A stretch of 64,000 nt of DNA from Sanghuangporus weigelae. Taxonomy: Eukaryota; Basidiomycota; Agaricomycetes; Hymenochaetales; Hymenochaetaceae. Shown here one piece after another: positions 34,959-48,050 of this stretch (positions are counted from its first letter, which is position 1; the number at the start of each line of letters is the position of its first letter). The position numbers and the translations under genes were made by a program. The stretch lies in the NCBI GenBank assembly GCA_033182465.1, contig CP137322.1, positions 2,542,001-2,606,000 of the forward strand, read 5' to 3'. Under the pieces are notes generated by a model, which was not told the origin of the DNA, did not search any database, and saw nothing but the letters and a program-made list of their open reading frames with translations.

Positions 34959-37671
34959 GTTTTGGTTTTATGGGTGTGAGTGGAGGAATTTGTGAATGGC
35001 GCTGTCCAAAGTGAGTCTGATTCGTACCTCGAGGGTGTCTCAGTTGACTTGACTTGTTCTATAGCTTGCGGTCCACACCGATAAGACGAGTGTGTCTCAA
35101 ACATGATATTTATTCTTCGAGTCGACCGAGTCGACGAGATTTCGTACCCTGACTGATTTGGAAACGCAGATGTAAACGCTGTAGGCGTCGTGTCGTATGT
35201 ATCATAGAAGTCTTTCGTTTGTTCGTATTTCATGCACGCACCGTTCGATTTATAACAAGTAATCCAGCGTCTTAACGCACTAGCAACATTCTGATTGATC
35301 TGGTTTAATGTTTCAGTGTGGCAGGAGACAGGCAGTGCTGAGAGCGACCGGTCATCATGGGTGAAAGAATTGTTGTATAGTAGCGTATAGCCCATTGGGG
35401 ACGATTGAGAATCGGTTGTCCTTATATGAACGAAGTGCTTCTCGGAATCAACATCTCTTCGTGCATCGAGATGTCGGCACAACGATATAGAATCTTTCCC
35501 CCGTATATGACGGATCAGAAAGAATTTGTTGAAGTTGAAATTGTCATAACACATAACGTCGGGAGAAGGCATTTCCTAATGCATTATGGAAATTACGGCA
35601 ACATAGCGCTTGGGAATCACCTTCTTCATTAAGTAAAATGATGAACTTTATTCTTTCCGCTTGAAATTAGCCTTTCTGGGACTGATCTGGCGTCGAATGA
35701 GTAAACTGATGATGAAATATTTCATAAATCACATCGGAAATTAGTACTTGGCAGTGATCGGAAGTATGACATAATAGTGATTAATGTTGAGAAAAAAATG
35801 CCTAAATATAGTGACTGATGAACAAATTTCACAAAAATAGCACATTAAAATGCATAAATTGGCCCAAATTGCAATGCATTATGCAGTACGAAATTTTTGC
35901 ATAATTTCCCTTCTCCCAAGTCGGGAGAAGCCCAAACCCAATGCATTATAAGATTTATGCATTATGATTCAATGCACTATGACAATTTCAACTTTCAGTG
36001 ATGCCATCAACCAGATTAGAATAGGTAGATCTTCAGTTTCTTGGAATAGCGTTGTCTCGTTGAGAGATTTCCGACACCCAGAATTAGAACGGAACGAGAT
36101 GAGGCCGCTACAGCTGATGCGACAGTCGAGGATCGAGGTATCTGTGCGGGTTCCTTTCTTTCATATTTGTATACTGTTTTCATCGCGACAGTCAGATGAG
36201 CTCCATAGAAGGACACAGGACGATCAATAGTGCATGAGAAGAACGTAGAGAATAACTCATTCCTTGAAATGGAAGCGTGTTGTCCAATAGATCTGGGGAT
36301 TGTGCGAACAGAAAGCTAGCTGATAGAGGTCCCATGTGTGGTCGTGACACTATCATTGTGCCCTTATGAAAGCCTTGTGGTCTGTCATTAGAAGAGATCT
36401 GATGATTGCCGAAAAGAGATTCGCGTAATACAAATGGCCTTTGTCGAATCCAATGTTGTTGCCTTCCCAGCGGTAAAATGATATCATGACTGCCCTGAAG
36501 GAGAACGCATGGGTTCATCTATAAGTTGCCAAGCATCGTCCACAGTCCTGTACTCGGCTTTTCGGGACCATAACAAGAAGACGGATTGCCACCGCCATGA
36601 AGACAACCCGATCTGTTATGTCGCGATGCGTGAAAGATATGCTGGCTACACAATATGTATACGTTTCAGAACAGTGTGACGATGTCGACTTGTTCATGCG
36701 GTAGGAGGCCCGGGCTCGACGCAAGTCATTCTAATGTCGAAGACAAATGGTTAAGAAAGACGTTAATCATGGAAGACTTGGCACTGCAGCTTCGAAGATT
36801 TGATCAAGAGTCAAAAGTCAAGAATCAAGACGTGAGACGTCTCGAGCAGCCCTCCGCGTTGGGAAGCGCCAAATTGACGCACGTGACGATCACTAAAAAA
36901 ATCGGCAAAATGGTCCTGAAGTCCGTTACGGTTCTCTCGCAATACACACGTCCGCGGTTCTTCATTCTGCTCGAGCACTTATATGCGGCATTAGATACGC
37001 AAAAGGCTGTCTTTGAAAAGCGTTCTTTCATGAAACAAAACGGGAATCACTGGGAGCTAATCTTGTCTGGCCTTCAGAGTTGGACATGCACACCGAAGAC
37101 CGTTGGTAAATGGCATAACCCCGTGGCACGACTGCTTTCCTTTTTTCCCCTCTTCCTCCCCTTACACTCAGTTACTTACACCCCTAGATCTCCGGAGTTG
37201 CTGGTGCTGGCCTGATATCTCGGCATCGTAAGAGCCGGGGTCACGGCGGGATTTCAATCTTCCTGTTCACGCATGGGCACTTTGATATAAACATTGTTAG
37301 ACATCGCTCAAGGTAGGGTTCCGACCGGTGTTCTATATGTGAACATTGAATGCAACAACTAAAAGGATGCTTAAAACGGACTCGTATCGATGTTGTCGTT
37401 GGGCGGCGGAAGTGCTGAAACCTGGGAGAATAAATTCGCCGATTTGATCTATTTCTGAATTACACCACGGTAGCATGTGGATGGACTGGTGTTATTTCAG
37501 GCAAGAATAGCTCCTTATCAACGTATCCACCTGCTCCAGCTTTAGCCATGACGAAAAAGAATTCGGGTCTTGTAGATATATAGTCGACTCCCGCGGGTTG
37601 ATATTCCCTCGACTCGCACATACTTTTCTCTCGTGCGAGCATAACGGACGGAGTGCGACGAACCGAACATT
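34959..37671. other. Gene-poor stretch upstream of the OPT transporter
   Basis: About 2.7 kb. The segment at 35560-35990 is very AT-rich and repeats GTCGGGAGAAG (35555-35565 and 35919-35929) and ATGCATTAT several times, as in a decayed small transposon. Open frames at 34925-35572 (-) and 36655-37215 (+) are long for chance (215 and 186 codons) but have no recognisable domain. The last 400 bases probably hold the OPT promoter. Confidence 0.4.
35555..35990. repeat. AT-rich segment with repeated GTCGGGAGAAG and ATGCATTAT motifs
   Basis: GTCGGGAGAAG occurs near both ends, each time followed within about 20 bases by AATGCATTAT. At the 3' copy it forms a short palindrome with the preceding CTTCTCCC. 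ATGCATTA-type octamers recur five times. It may be a degraded miniature element; no clear target-site duplication was seen. Confidence 0.3.
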
Positions 37672-40433
37672 ATGTCTTCGCAGCTCGCGGGTATCGAGGA
37701 CGTCAGGAGTCTTCCTCCTGGACTGCCGATCGCCGAGAAGACATCGGCTGGCGACAGCGAAAAGCTTTCATCACTGGAGAAGGATGTCGAGAGTGCCACC
37801 GCCAGCAATGACGATCTGAGCGAGGATGGTGAGGTCTTGAGTGATGCTCGAGATCTCGTCACCCATGTCATCAGCGTCGACGATGACCCGAGCCTGAATC
37901 CCTGGACGTTCCGTACCCTCGTCATTGGCTTGGGTCTGAGTACGTTCGGCGGTGTACTTGGTACGAACACTTTTGTTTTGAGTTTAATCCGAATAGAAAC
38001 TAATCATCCTTTTAGCTGAGATTTACTACTTCAAACCTCAGACAGTCCTCGTCTCGACAATGTTCCTTGCCATCATTTCTTACGTCCTGGGTATCGCAAT
38101 GGAGACGTTTATCCCAACTCGGGGCTGGTTTCGTTATCTCAATCCGGGACCATTCAACCGAAAAGAGAATGCGATGATTGTGATCATGGCGTCAGCGGCT
38201 GCAAATAGCGCTTTAGGAACCGAAGTTCTCGCAGTCCAACGCCTCTTTTACAATATCAACCCGAATCCGGCTGCGAGCATCTTCATGCTGTTCAGCAGCC
38301 AGATGATCGGATACGGGATCGGCGGTCTCATGCGCTGTAGGTGCACAACGGCAGCCTCGGTGGCATTTGACTGACTAGTGTTATTTCACAACCAGCGATT
38401 CTACTGTACCCGACTAAGATGCTGTATCCCGGTGTTCTGCCTCTAATTTCTATGTTTGACGCCTTCTTTGGTGTCGGAAGCAATGCAAAAAAGAAACTGC
38501 GACTTTTCTACATCGCTTTCTTCGCGTACGATAGCCAACATCTTTAATCTGACCTCGCTCTAATTATCTTTTTGCTTCTAGGATCGCAGTTTGGGAGATC
38601 GTTCCAGAATGGATATTCCCCCTTCTCACCGGCTTCTCAATATTCTGCCTGGCGAACCAGCGTTCAGCAGATTTTACTCGTGTCTTTGGCGGATCTAATG
38701 GAAACGAAGGACTCGGATTGCTCTCAGTCTGTTTTGACTGGCAGTACATTTCGGGAGGTGTCAATCCCTTTGCCATCCCTCTCCAAGCGCAATTCAGTAA
38801 CTTCCTCGGGTACCTTCTATGCATGTATGTCCGTTCATTTTTAAGACTTCTCTGCGGCTAATTGGATGATAGGGTCGTATTCTGCGCTGTCTTTTACAAA
38901 AACATATGGCAATCACGTAACTTCCCATTTGTGAGTGAAAATAATCTCTATTGCTACCGATTCCTTTGATTAAATTTGCTTTAGTTATCCCAGGAGCTCT
39001 TCTACGAGAATGGAACAGTTTATGACCAGCTTCTTATTTTGAACGATAACTTTGAGGTAGACCCGACGCTTCTTGCCGAGCAAGGTCTTCCTTTCTACGC
39101 TGGTACATGGATTGTTCAGCTGCTCGTCACGAATCTGGGGATGGCAGCAACGTTTACGCATCTTTTACTCTGGAACCGCAATGACATCTCCGCTGCATGG
39201 TCTTGGCTGACACCATCGAGATTACGCCAGATGTGGACGAACTTTGACTGGAAGTTCTGGAAGCACGATGACCGCGCAGAGCGGGAACGACTGTATTGGG
39301 AGACCGAAGGTGACAAGAATATGGACCCGCATTACCGCGAGACGCTCAAATACGCAGATGCGCCGAATAGCTGGTACTTCTTTACGCTGGTTCTCAGCTC
39401 AATTGTCGCGTTAGTGGTCATTTACAAGGCGAATTCGACGCTTCCGTGGTGGGGTTTCTTGATCTCGCTGATGCTCGCGACGCTTTCTATCTTGTTCTTC
39501 GGTGCATTGTATGCGATTACGGGTCTTGCGTTCATCATCCAGCCGTTCGTACAGATGATTGGGGGTTTCATCCATCCAGGTCGCCCAATGGCTAATATGT
39601 ACTTCGTGCTCTTCTCGTATAGTAAGTATCTATGTATGTGCATGACGATCTCGGCATCTTACTGACCTTATCATTTTCTTTGTACAGACAGCGTCACTCA
39701 GGCGCAGCTACTCCTTCGTGACCTGAAGATCGCGCAATACACGAAGTTATCCCCGCGTGCGGCATTTACGGCGCAGACTGCAGGCACTTTGCTAGGCTCA
39801 GTCCTCAACTTCGTATTGATGAACAGTATCATCGACAATCAGCGGGATATACTCCTATCTGTCGAGGGTACGAACGTCTGGTCGGGTCAGCAGCCTCAGC
39901 AATACAACAGTCAGTCTGTCGCTTGGGGCGGCTTGTCGCACGAACTGTTCGCCGCGGGAAAACGATACGAGTGGGTGCCGTGGGCGTATATCGTCGGGCT
40001 TGTAGTGCCTGTTCCATTCTGGCTTGTGCATAAGAGATGGCCGGGTCTGAGGATGGATTATTTGTACACGCCGGTTATTTGTTATTATATTGGATGGCTG
40101 TGCGTTGGTATCAACTCGTCGATCCTCTCATACTTCACTATTGCGTGGTTCTCGCAATGGTGGCTCCGCACACGCTGCCCGCGGTGGTTCGCGAAGTATA
40201 ATTACATTCTCGGCGCTGGTGAGTCTCACATACATTACTGAGTACTCAAGAAACTGATTTATTATTATTATTATTTCCTTACTCCTCGTGTAGCCTTGGA
40301 CGGAGGAACGCAAGTCATTGTGTTCATACTTTCCTTTGCCGTTTTCGGTGCTGCAGGGAATACCCATCTATTCCCGCAGTGGTGGGGTGCGAACCAGAAT
40401 GGAAATTACGACCGGTGTCTCGTTCTCGAATAG
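37672..40433 (+). CDS. Oligopeptide transporter (OPT family)
   Basis: Seven or more exons give about 780 residues. The hydrophilic acidic N-terminus (about 80 residues) is followed by the first OPT block, NPWTFRTLVIGLGLSTFGGV, joined through an intron to AEIYYFKPQTVLVS. The family signature NPGPFNRKENAMIVIMAS follows. Other conserved segments are VLAVQRLFYNINPNP, the NIWQSRNFPFLSQELF region, ITGLAFIIQPFVQMIGGFIH, NSVTQAQLLLRDLKIAQYTK and the end NTHLFPQWWGANQNGNYDRC. Many hydrophobic segments fit the 12-16 spans of OPT carriers, which import small peptides or glutathione with protons across the plasma membrane. The ATG at 37672 is the first in frame. It ends convergent with DUF6533 copy 2, 273 bases away. 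Confidence 0.93.
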
Positions 40434-40706
40434 TGTATAACATAGTGAGCATCGAATGTACCTATTGCAGAGCACTTTTTGGCGGGTAGAATGCATAGAA
40501 TAATATACTGTAATGATTTTTACCGTGTTGTGTCTCCGGTGGTACCGGAGAGGTATATACTAGTAGTATGAAAATGCGCTAAAAATTGCGAAGAGAATGT
40601 GTGCATGTGCGTGCGTGTATAAAGTGAGGTACCAGAGTGATAAAGCATATTCTAATCAATGCAGTATAGTTCACTTATGCGAGCTCGCCAGCGAGGTCAT
40701 AAACAT

Positions 40707-42543
40707 TTATATCGGACTGGGTGATGACGACGATGGTAGTTTGCTTGCCAACACCGAACTCAACCGCACGGAGTCACGAAGTATATACGAGGAAGATCGC
40801 GTCTTTTGTGTTTGTGTATGTCGAAGGTGCAGTGAAATGCGGCTGCCTAAGACGCAGAAACTTGCTTTCAGGACAGGTGCGAGAGAAAATACGAGAACTC
40901 TGCGCTGGATTGGAAGGAGGGAGTTCATGATGAGTGCTGCGGTGCTTATAGCTATGTGTACAAGAATCCCAGACAGAGTCAGACGCGTTATGTATAGAGA
41001 TGTATAAACAGAAGCTCACCAAGCATTACACAGTAGTACGCGAAGCCGTCGAAGACAAGAACAGGGAATAGACTGCGAAGAAGCCGCTCCCACTTAGCTG
41101 AGTATTTACACATGTAAGCATAAAAGTACTCCGGGATGGAGGAATAAGATGATAGGATACTCACAGATTTTTACCGCGCGAACAAGGGTCAGAGTGAAGA
41201 TGACGGTATTGAAGACGCAGTACATCGCCCAGCAAGGTAACATTGCATGCGAGTCGATGTTGATACTATCCACCCAACATCCGAGAATCTTTCGAGTTCT
41301 GTTCGAAAAGTTCACTATAAACATTTCGGGCGCTGGTATCTGAACTTACGTTGATTGATTAGGTGAGACTTTGTAGAAGCGCTTTAGTCGATTCGTGTGA
41401 ATTACAGATTTGCATCTGAACGCTCACAGTGCATGTTTCGGGTCAATCGAGCCACTAGGACTACAAGGCAAAGATCCGTGACCTATGCAGCGTTCCCTTG
41501 AGATACAATTGACTTCAGAATAAATAGACACGCACCACAGCCACACTGATCAATAAGATGACCACATTTCGGTTACGCTCCCAAAGGGCGATAGTTCTCA
41601 TAATAACGACGACTAAGAAAAGGGTTGATTGGATTTGCAATGTCATTGTGTAAGAGCACTCACGTTGCAAAGGGAAGAAGAATACTAAAGATCCCCTGGT
41701 ACTTATGAGCAAGATTCCCGTAATGACAAAGCATAGATGTCTCACCAAACAGAGAGGTAATAATCGAGCACACAGCTGAGCGAAGGTGATGAGACTTAGG
41801 CCGCTTGTATTTCGTAAAAGGCAATTCACGAACAACTTGGATAAAATTGTAAGCACTGGATATGAGGACACAAAGATGATTGAACATACTGATATTGGTA
41901 AATCCGTTTTGAGAAGAGCTGGAAGAGCCTATAAGCCTTCTGAACGAATGAGGATGCGGATGTAACCATACTCAGAAGATATAAAAGCCCGTCGATTATG
42001 ACAGGCCATCTCGTGATGAAGAAGCTGTTGACGCATGAAATGAGCCACTATTCTGTCGTTATACACCGCACGCCCCTAGTACTTACAGGAATTTGCCCGT
42101 TGCCCCTTTTCGTTCCCAAACGCAGGATATCTTTAGTAATGAGCAATGCCTTGAATTTCCCAATATTATCGGATGTTCAAGAACAAGCGTACCGCGCTAA
42201 AAAAAAGTATATGACAAATGTCAGATGTTATCTCAGGCTTGAATCGTGTAGACGAAAAAGTAGCGTAAAATTGTTGCTTACTCTGCAATTGTAACAATAG
42301 TATCGTAGATCATTACGGAAAATGCGGCCACTAAACCGGAACGGAGAACGATATATGATATATGAATAGTCATGCAAGTAAGCTCTGAATCAAGTACTAA
42401 CCATATATGACCTGAAGTCAAATAACGTCGGTGAGAGAACCAGCAGAGGTCACAGAATAACTCACCTTCACTGTTTGAAAATCCTTCAAGTCCTGTATTG
42501 CATCCGAGTACTGGGTCCAAGGTGCAGGTAAACTCGTGTCCAT
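40707..42543 (-). CDS. DUF6533-family multi-pass membrane protein (copy 2)
   Basis: Read on the minus strand. The start MDTSLPAPWTQYSDAIQDL is spliced to VIY and VAAFSVMIYDTIVTIAE. After an intron comes VWERKGATGKFL, the family's acidic/Trp/Lys block. Then SFFITRWPVIIDGLLYLL, FLVVVIMRTIALWERNRNVV, and CWVDSINIDSHAMLPCWAMY with NTVIFTLTLVRAVKI. Next is KYSAKWERLLRSLFPVLVFD, continuing GFAYYCVMLG, and the C-terminal block LAPVLKASFCVLGSRISLHL with a Ser-rich tail. These are the successive helices and loops of the DUF6533 family. About nine short exons. The function is unknown. Sequence identity to copies 1 and 3 looks low, so this is an old family rather than a fresh tandem duplication. Confidence 0.72.
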
Positions 42544-44751
42544 GACAATTTCCAGCCCAGCACAGTCCAACCCGAGCCAGAGACTCGAACGCATATTTCA
42601 ACCGACTCCTTATACTTCTCGAACATAGAAAAATAACGGATCCATCACGTTGTTGTTTGACAAAGAAATGAGTTTGCATCGCGAGTTGGTTCGAAAGCAT
42701 GGTTATTCGATGGTTTCATAGCGACTGAACGTAGAACCTTCACAGCTTTGAGAGATGTAGTGATAGAATCCAGTGATCTTCCTCAGTTGAAAAGATACGC
42801 ATCAGCCACATCAAGTAGGCCTTTCGGTCATCTGGGAGACATTGTATCGAAGACGACGAACTTCTGTACAACTTGGGAGACCAGATCCAACGGGAAGTTG
42901 CTTCTGACTAGACAGAGGACTTGAGTTACACTACCTTGATCGACGGATTCTTTACTGTTGCAAATGAAGGCTTGGTCCCGCACCACGTTCGATAGGCGGA
43001 ACATTATGGAATTGGACGGCTGGCTTCCTTCGCATTTGATCGATTTGATCTTCAGGATTATGCCACCGGCCACGACAGCGTCGCTATCTTATCGAGCAAA
43101 GTCAGAGCTCGGCATATAGATTCCAAAAGGACAACCTGCACAGAATCCTGCGATTTTTCGGGAACGTATCTTCCATAGCAGCTAGTTAAACAGGTACATA
43201 AGTGCCAAGGTACAGCACGGTCGTTACTGCGCCAGCATCTCGGCGGTGGCACACCTTCGTATATCCGGGAGTGAAATTTTGAGGATATAACAAGATGAAG
43301 TCTCGACGAAGATGCCGACTTGATTGAAGCTGCTCCTAAAGAGCCGTGGAATGACTTGTACGGAAGCCGAGTTCTACAGTCATAATAAGTACTACGTGGC
43401 CAAATCCATCGGCATACGGTAAGCGTCCGGAGACATGGATCTCACGAGCAACAGTTCCGTTAAACCCATTGGCATGCACAATCATGATCTGGCGCGTTTG
43501 ACGAGATTCACGTAGATATGCACAGTACAAATTGGCCAAATGTCAAGGATGAAGAAAAAAGATGAGGCTGAGAAGAGAAACGCATCTCTTGATATGGGAA
43601 CGTCGATCTACTATTATTCGTGAGCAAGATATACCAAATACGGATTATGATTGCGTGCTCGACTGTGTGGATGGCGTGCTCAGTCATGCACGGCGTGAGC
43701 GCGTCTGCGACGCGTCTCGACCTTTCTTGATCTTGAACCACCACCATCTCTGCTCTGTGCTCGCAGAACACGAAACTTGTTCAACTGGATTTTTCTACGC
43801 TACTGCTTGCATTCACATTCAACAACGCCTGTGTTGGTCTTGCCGTGACCTTTGTCACAGTTTGTGACGTTCATCCTGCGCTGATTGGTTGAATGCTCGT
43901 GCCACCGTCTTAAGAGTCGCGTCCAAAAATGGCGGTGGATGGTGGACGTAGATAGGTATGGTTGACTTGCTCGAGGAGATGGTGTTCCTCGTCATTGGTA
44001 GTTTTGCTGGAATGCACGTACGTTTGCCGTACAATCTATCCTTTACTGAGATCGACATGGTTGCTCGACTCGACGTCTGGCTTATCCTTCTTTGCAACCC
44101 GTCTCAGGCTAGCGATTCACCCTGTACCCTTGTGTGTCGCTGATCCACGTGTCCCCTTCGTTATCGGACCCTGGCCTTCTCCAAAAATTTTGGGGCTTAT
44201 CACGAGTGTGGTCGCAAGACGCCAATGATAGCACCGAACGGAACGATATGCCGGTATTGTTATCCATTGGATTTGGAGAGGCGCAAGGATATACTTTGTT
44301 GCTTAAATCGCTGGGTTTCCTTGTCACTGGAAGAGACTTGTGCTCTGCTGTTTTTCTGGTGAGTTTCTCGATTTTTGACCTATTAAGATAGCAAGATATC
44401 TTCAAAGACAGCGTTGGGAAGCATGCTGTCTAACTATAATCGCAATAGGCTCCCTGTTTTCTTCCTGGATGGTCCGTTGCTCCGGCTCCATATCAGTTGG
44501 ATTCCATTCGTAAATCTGCACATTCTGGGGTGCCTGTGTTCTGCTGTTAAGGTCATATCGTGCGCGGTTTATCCGCTAAGCATGCTCAATACGACTGTCG
44601 CCGTTTTTCTAGCCCCATTCGTTTCAATAGATCCTATGTACGTACTTTTTCGCAGCATGTCAATATAAAGACGCGAATTTCGCCTTATTTTTCATCCATA
44701 CCACTCGCTCTGCGTTCTGCAAATATCTCAAGCGTTCTCGATAACTTCGTC
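42544..44751. other. Gene-poor 2.2-kb stretch
   Basis: Upstream regions of two divergent genes (DUF6533 copy 2 and the Egt1-like gene). Open frames up to about 100 codons occur on both strands; none has a signal peptide, domain or consistent splice pattern. I looked here for the missing methyltransferase exons of the Egt1-like gene and found none. Confidence 0.4.
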
Positions 44752-47218
44752 ATGTCCTCGCCCCGTTCGATGCACTCAGCCTCTCCAGAGTCATCGGCTT
44801 CCTCGACTTCTCATTTCTCCGAGTTGTCTGGTGCATCCTCCCATACGGACGCCAATCAGCCAGCAGATCTGCGTCATTTGCTTGTAATCTCGCCGAATTG
44901 CGAGACTCCAGCTGATCTGGCGAAGTATTTGCAGACTTTGCCTATTAGCAAAGAATCCATGAGTCCGAAGTCATATCTTCTACTTGCTCTGAAGCTCATA
45001 GATGCGAACCTTGACATCAAGTCGGAGCGCAAGATGAGTAACGCTTTCCGAACTCTCGGTGAAGCTCTCGGAAACGTGTTGATGTTCAACGCCTGGGAAT
45101 TGAACAGTGGGTTCTTTTCCAATGCCTTTGTACATCCGGATTGATTGCTAAATACATGACTTGCTCGCAGAATCGACCGGGTATTATGAATCTTCTGGTA
45201 TCTCCGTCGATGATACCCTCGGGGACCTCGAGCAACAGATCATCCAACCTACGAAACTTACTCGTAGTGACATGCTCAACGTATTCGCATCATCCAACCT
45301 GCACGTAATTTGCGACATTCCCATCACAAATGGCGGAAAACTCTATTTACTCGAACATGCTACGTTCTCCTTCCCTCCTCTAAAACCACTTTCACCAAAC
45401 GCAAGCAAGGTGAACCCTTTCGGACCTCCGACGCGCGAAGAGTGGAAGGAGCTATGGAAAGCTTGGGATCTTGTTACGCTGGGTATGATCCCGCCCGAGA
45501 TGCTCCACCATAAGCCGATTGATTTGAGGCACAAGTGCTTGTTCTACATTGGGCATATACCTACGTGAGTACGCTTTCTCGAGTTTTATACAAGAAATGT
45601 TTTGGCTGATGGTGTATGTCCTTTTTGTGCTTGGTGTAGGTTCTTGAACATCCTCCTTTCGCGATTGCTGAAGGAACCTTATATGGAACCGAAGAGTTAT
45701 ACTCAGATCTTTGAGGTTGGAATTAGTCTCGTATTTCTTCGAAGTCACATTGATGATGAGTTATTCGTAGCGGGGCATCGATCCTCACGTCGACGATCCA
45801 ACTTACTGCCACGTAAGTAGCCTCATTTCTACCATTTCTTTCATCCGTGTTGACGAATTCTGCATTCCTCTCTAGTCCCACTCTGAAATACCCGAAGCCG
45901 ACGAGGACTGGCCAGTCCTTCCTGACGTCATTGCTTATCGAGGTCGCATACGTGACAGACTTCTGCAACTGTATGATGACATTGAATCTGGCAAGCGTAA
46001 GCTCAATAGGAGCCTCGCGCGTGTTTTGCAGATGACACTTGAGCATGAGGAGTGGCATATTGAGGTGGGCTTAGCTTTCTCAGCGTCTAACCGTCTTTTA
46101 CACCAATTATTAACTCAAGTTTGTTTGTTCAATAGACGCTGTTGTACATGCTTATCCAACGGGCTGGAAGTGGAACGTTACCTCCACCCGGATTCACCAC
46201 TCCACCCTGGACCTTGCTTGCCGAACAATGGGCACGTACACCTGCGCCATCATCTTCGATTATCACATTAGGTCCAGCAACGCTTGTTCTGGGCCATGAC
46301 GATTCCGAAGATGACGACACCGTACCTGGTCTAGAAGATGACGTCCTTCAACACGAACTTGGATGGGACAACGAATCGCCGAGACGAGAAGCTCCAGTCG
46401 CGAAGTTCCGCATCGATTGGAGGCCAGTCACGAATGGACAGTTCCTCGTGTTTTGGGAGCACGAAGGGAGGAAGGGTGGCTTGCCTGCTAGTTGGGTGGA
46501 GAAGAATGGCGAAATCATGGTGGGTTCATTGCAGTTCCATTTGTATTGACCGGGAAAATGGAAATACTAATACTAATACGATGGCTTGTTGATTTTAGGT
46601 TTTGACGGTGTATGGCCCTGTACCGATGTCAGTTGCTGAGCACTGGTCTATGCTCGCCGCGTACGACCAGCTACAGTCTTACGCACAATGGAAAGGTGGA
46701 AGAATCCCCACCGAGACTGAACTTCGGCTCTTTTTTGATACGTACGAAGTCGGTTCTGAGGGAGGCGCGAATGTTGGGTTCCGCAATTGGCATCCAGTAC
46801 CGTAAGTTCTGTCTACAACGTGCATCTACACGCTCAAACGACAACTCTGTCTCTGACACGTTTTATTCTGTGACGCTTACAGAGCAACTGCTGGATGCGG
46901 TGATGATGGACGGGGCTCCAATGGTGGAGTATGGGAATGGACGTCCACTGTGTTTGATACGCATCCCGGCTTAGTGCCGACGAAGCACTTCCCGGGGTAC
47001 TCAACTGACTTCTTTGACCGGAAGCATCAAGTCGTAGTGAGTGCAATTTTCATTGCGCTAGTCTCAATGGGCGATTGAAAGAGCTTGTGTAATTTATGTA
47101 GCTCGGTGCCTCGTACGCAACTGTTCCTAGGCTTGCTGGGAGACGAACGGTGCGGAACTTTTATCAACATAATTATCCGTACGCATGGGTTGGAGCGCGC
47201 GTCGCGTATGATGCTTGA
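44752..47218 (+). CDS. Egt1-like sulfoxide synthase (DinB/FGE-sulfatase domains), no methyltransferase domain
   Basis: About eight exons. The N-terminal 100 residues are Ser-rich then helical (LRHLLVISPNCETPADLAKY). They do not resemble the EgtD methyltransferase that begins fungal Egt1. From LTRSDMLNVFASSNLHVICD on it follows Egt1: FSFPPLKPLSPNAS, LWKAWDLVTLGMIPPEML and the DinB-like helix CLFYIGHIPTFLNILLSRLL, which supplies the first iron histidine. MTLEHEEWHIETLLYML contains the H-x3-H-x-E motif. The FGE part has WRPVTNGQFLVFWEHEG, VYGPVPMSVAEHWSMLAAYD, QWKGGRIPTETELRLFFDTY and the end RNFYQHNYPYAWVGARVAYD. Full Egt1 trimethylates histidine and adds cysteine sulfoxide in ergothioneine synthesis. 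This protein keeps the iron site but would need a methylated histidine, or another substrate, from elsewhere. The ATG choice is the first in frame. Confidence 0.8.
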
Positions 47219-48050
47219 AGGGGCATTTGACATTTTCTTTGGGTTCCCCGCGAGCCATAGAGTTGTTTACATTCATCCTTCTGTTTTTCTGTATCATGTA
47301 CCTACTTTCATATTAAGCGCAATCTATGGGCTGGTTATTAATGACGATACTGCCGTAGATGAAACAACTCAGAAAGTGTTTGAAATTTTGCTCGGATTTT
47401 TCTTGGATAGCGATGGAACAGAATGATTCAATATCATCTGTGAGGGCTTCACGACATCGGAACGATCAGGTCAAAGTCGCAGGTGCAACAAAAGCTTCGC
47501 TGCTCTGCACGATAGGCAAGGTAAAGCAAGTCCAGTCCGGCATCATTTTCAGCGCAATTGTAGGCATAAGACGTCGGTGGATCCGGAGAAAAACATCATT
47601 TGCGTGCTCTGAGTAATCTGGTAATGGGACATCGGGAATGCTGGTCTTGGTCTCTGTAAAGGACAGTCGCATCAAAAGCCTATAATCTTGCTTTGTGGTC
47701 CAAGGAGCGTAGGAGCATTCCGGAGTGACAATGGGTTGAGCATTCGGCAAGTAGGGCCAACTCACATACAGAAGATACGCGTGATACACGTCGGGAAACC
47801 TCGAGTCACTATCATTTGTTGGTCATTCGCTCTTCGTTACACAAGGTATAACATCTTCAACCCGGACCGGTTAAATCATGAAATATTTCACGAACGAAAT
47901 TGTACGGATATTATATGACAGATACATTATTACACGGTGACGACAGCATTAAAAATAACAAATAAGGATAGATACGAAATAAGATACCGAAACACTCGCT
48001 GTCGCCCACGATCCTCTCAAGGATAGGTAGGTGTTAGGCCACGAGGAACC
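47219..48050. other. Convergent 3' region, about 830 bases
   Basis: This lies between the stops of the Egt1-like gene (+) and the zinc-finger gene (-). Only short open frames without recognisable features; no gene called. Confidence 0.4.

Noticed and set aside
34925-35572. Minus-strand open frame of 215 codons as a gene
   Set aside because: Open by length only; rich in Ser/Thr/Asn with no domain, and it overlaps the end of a more credible frame. Kept only as a low-interest finding.
36655-37215. Plus-strand open frame of 186 codons
   Set aside because: No family, signal peptide or consistent splice context; composition is not clearly protein-like. Left unannotated, though not excluded.
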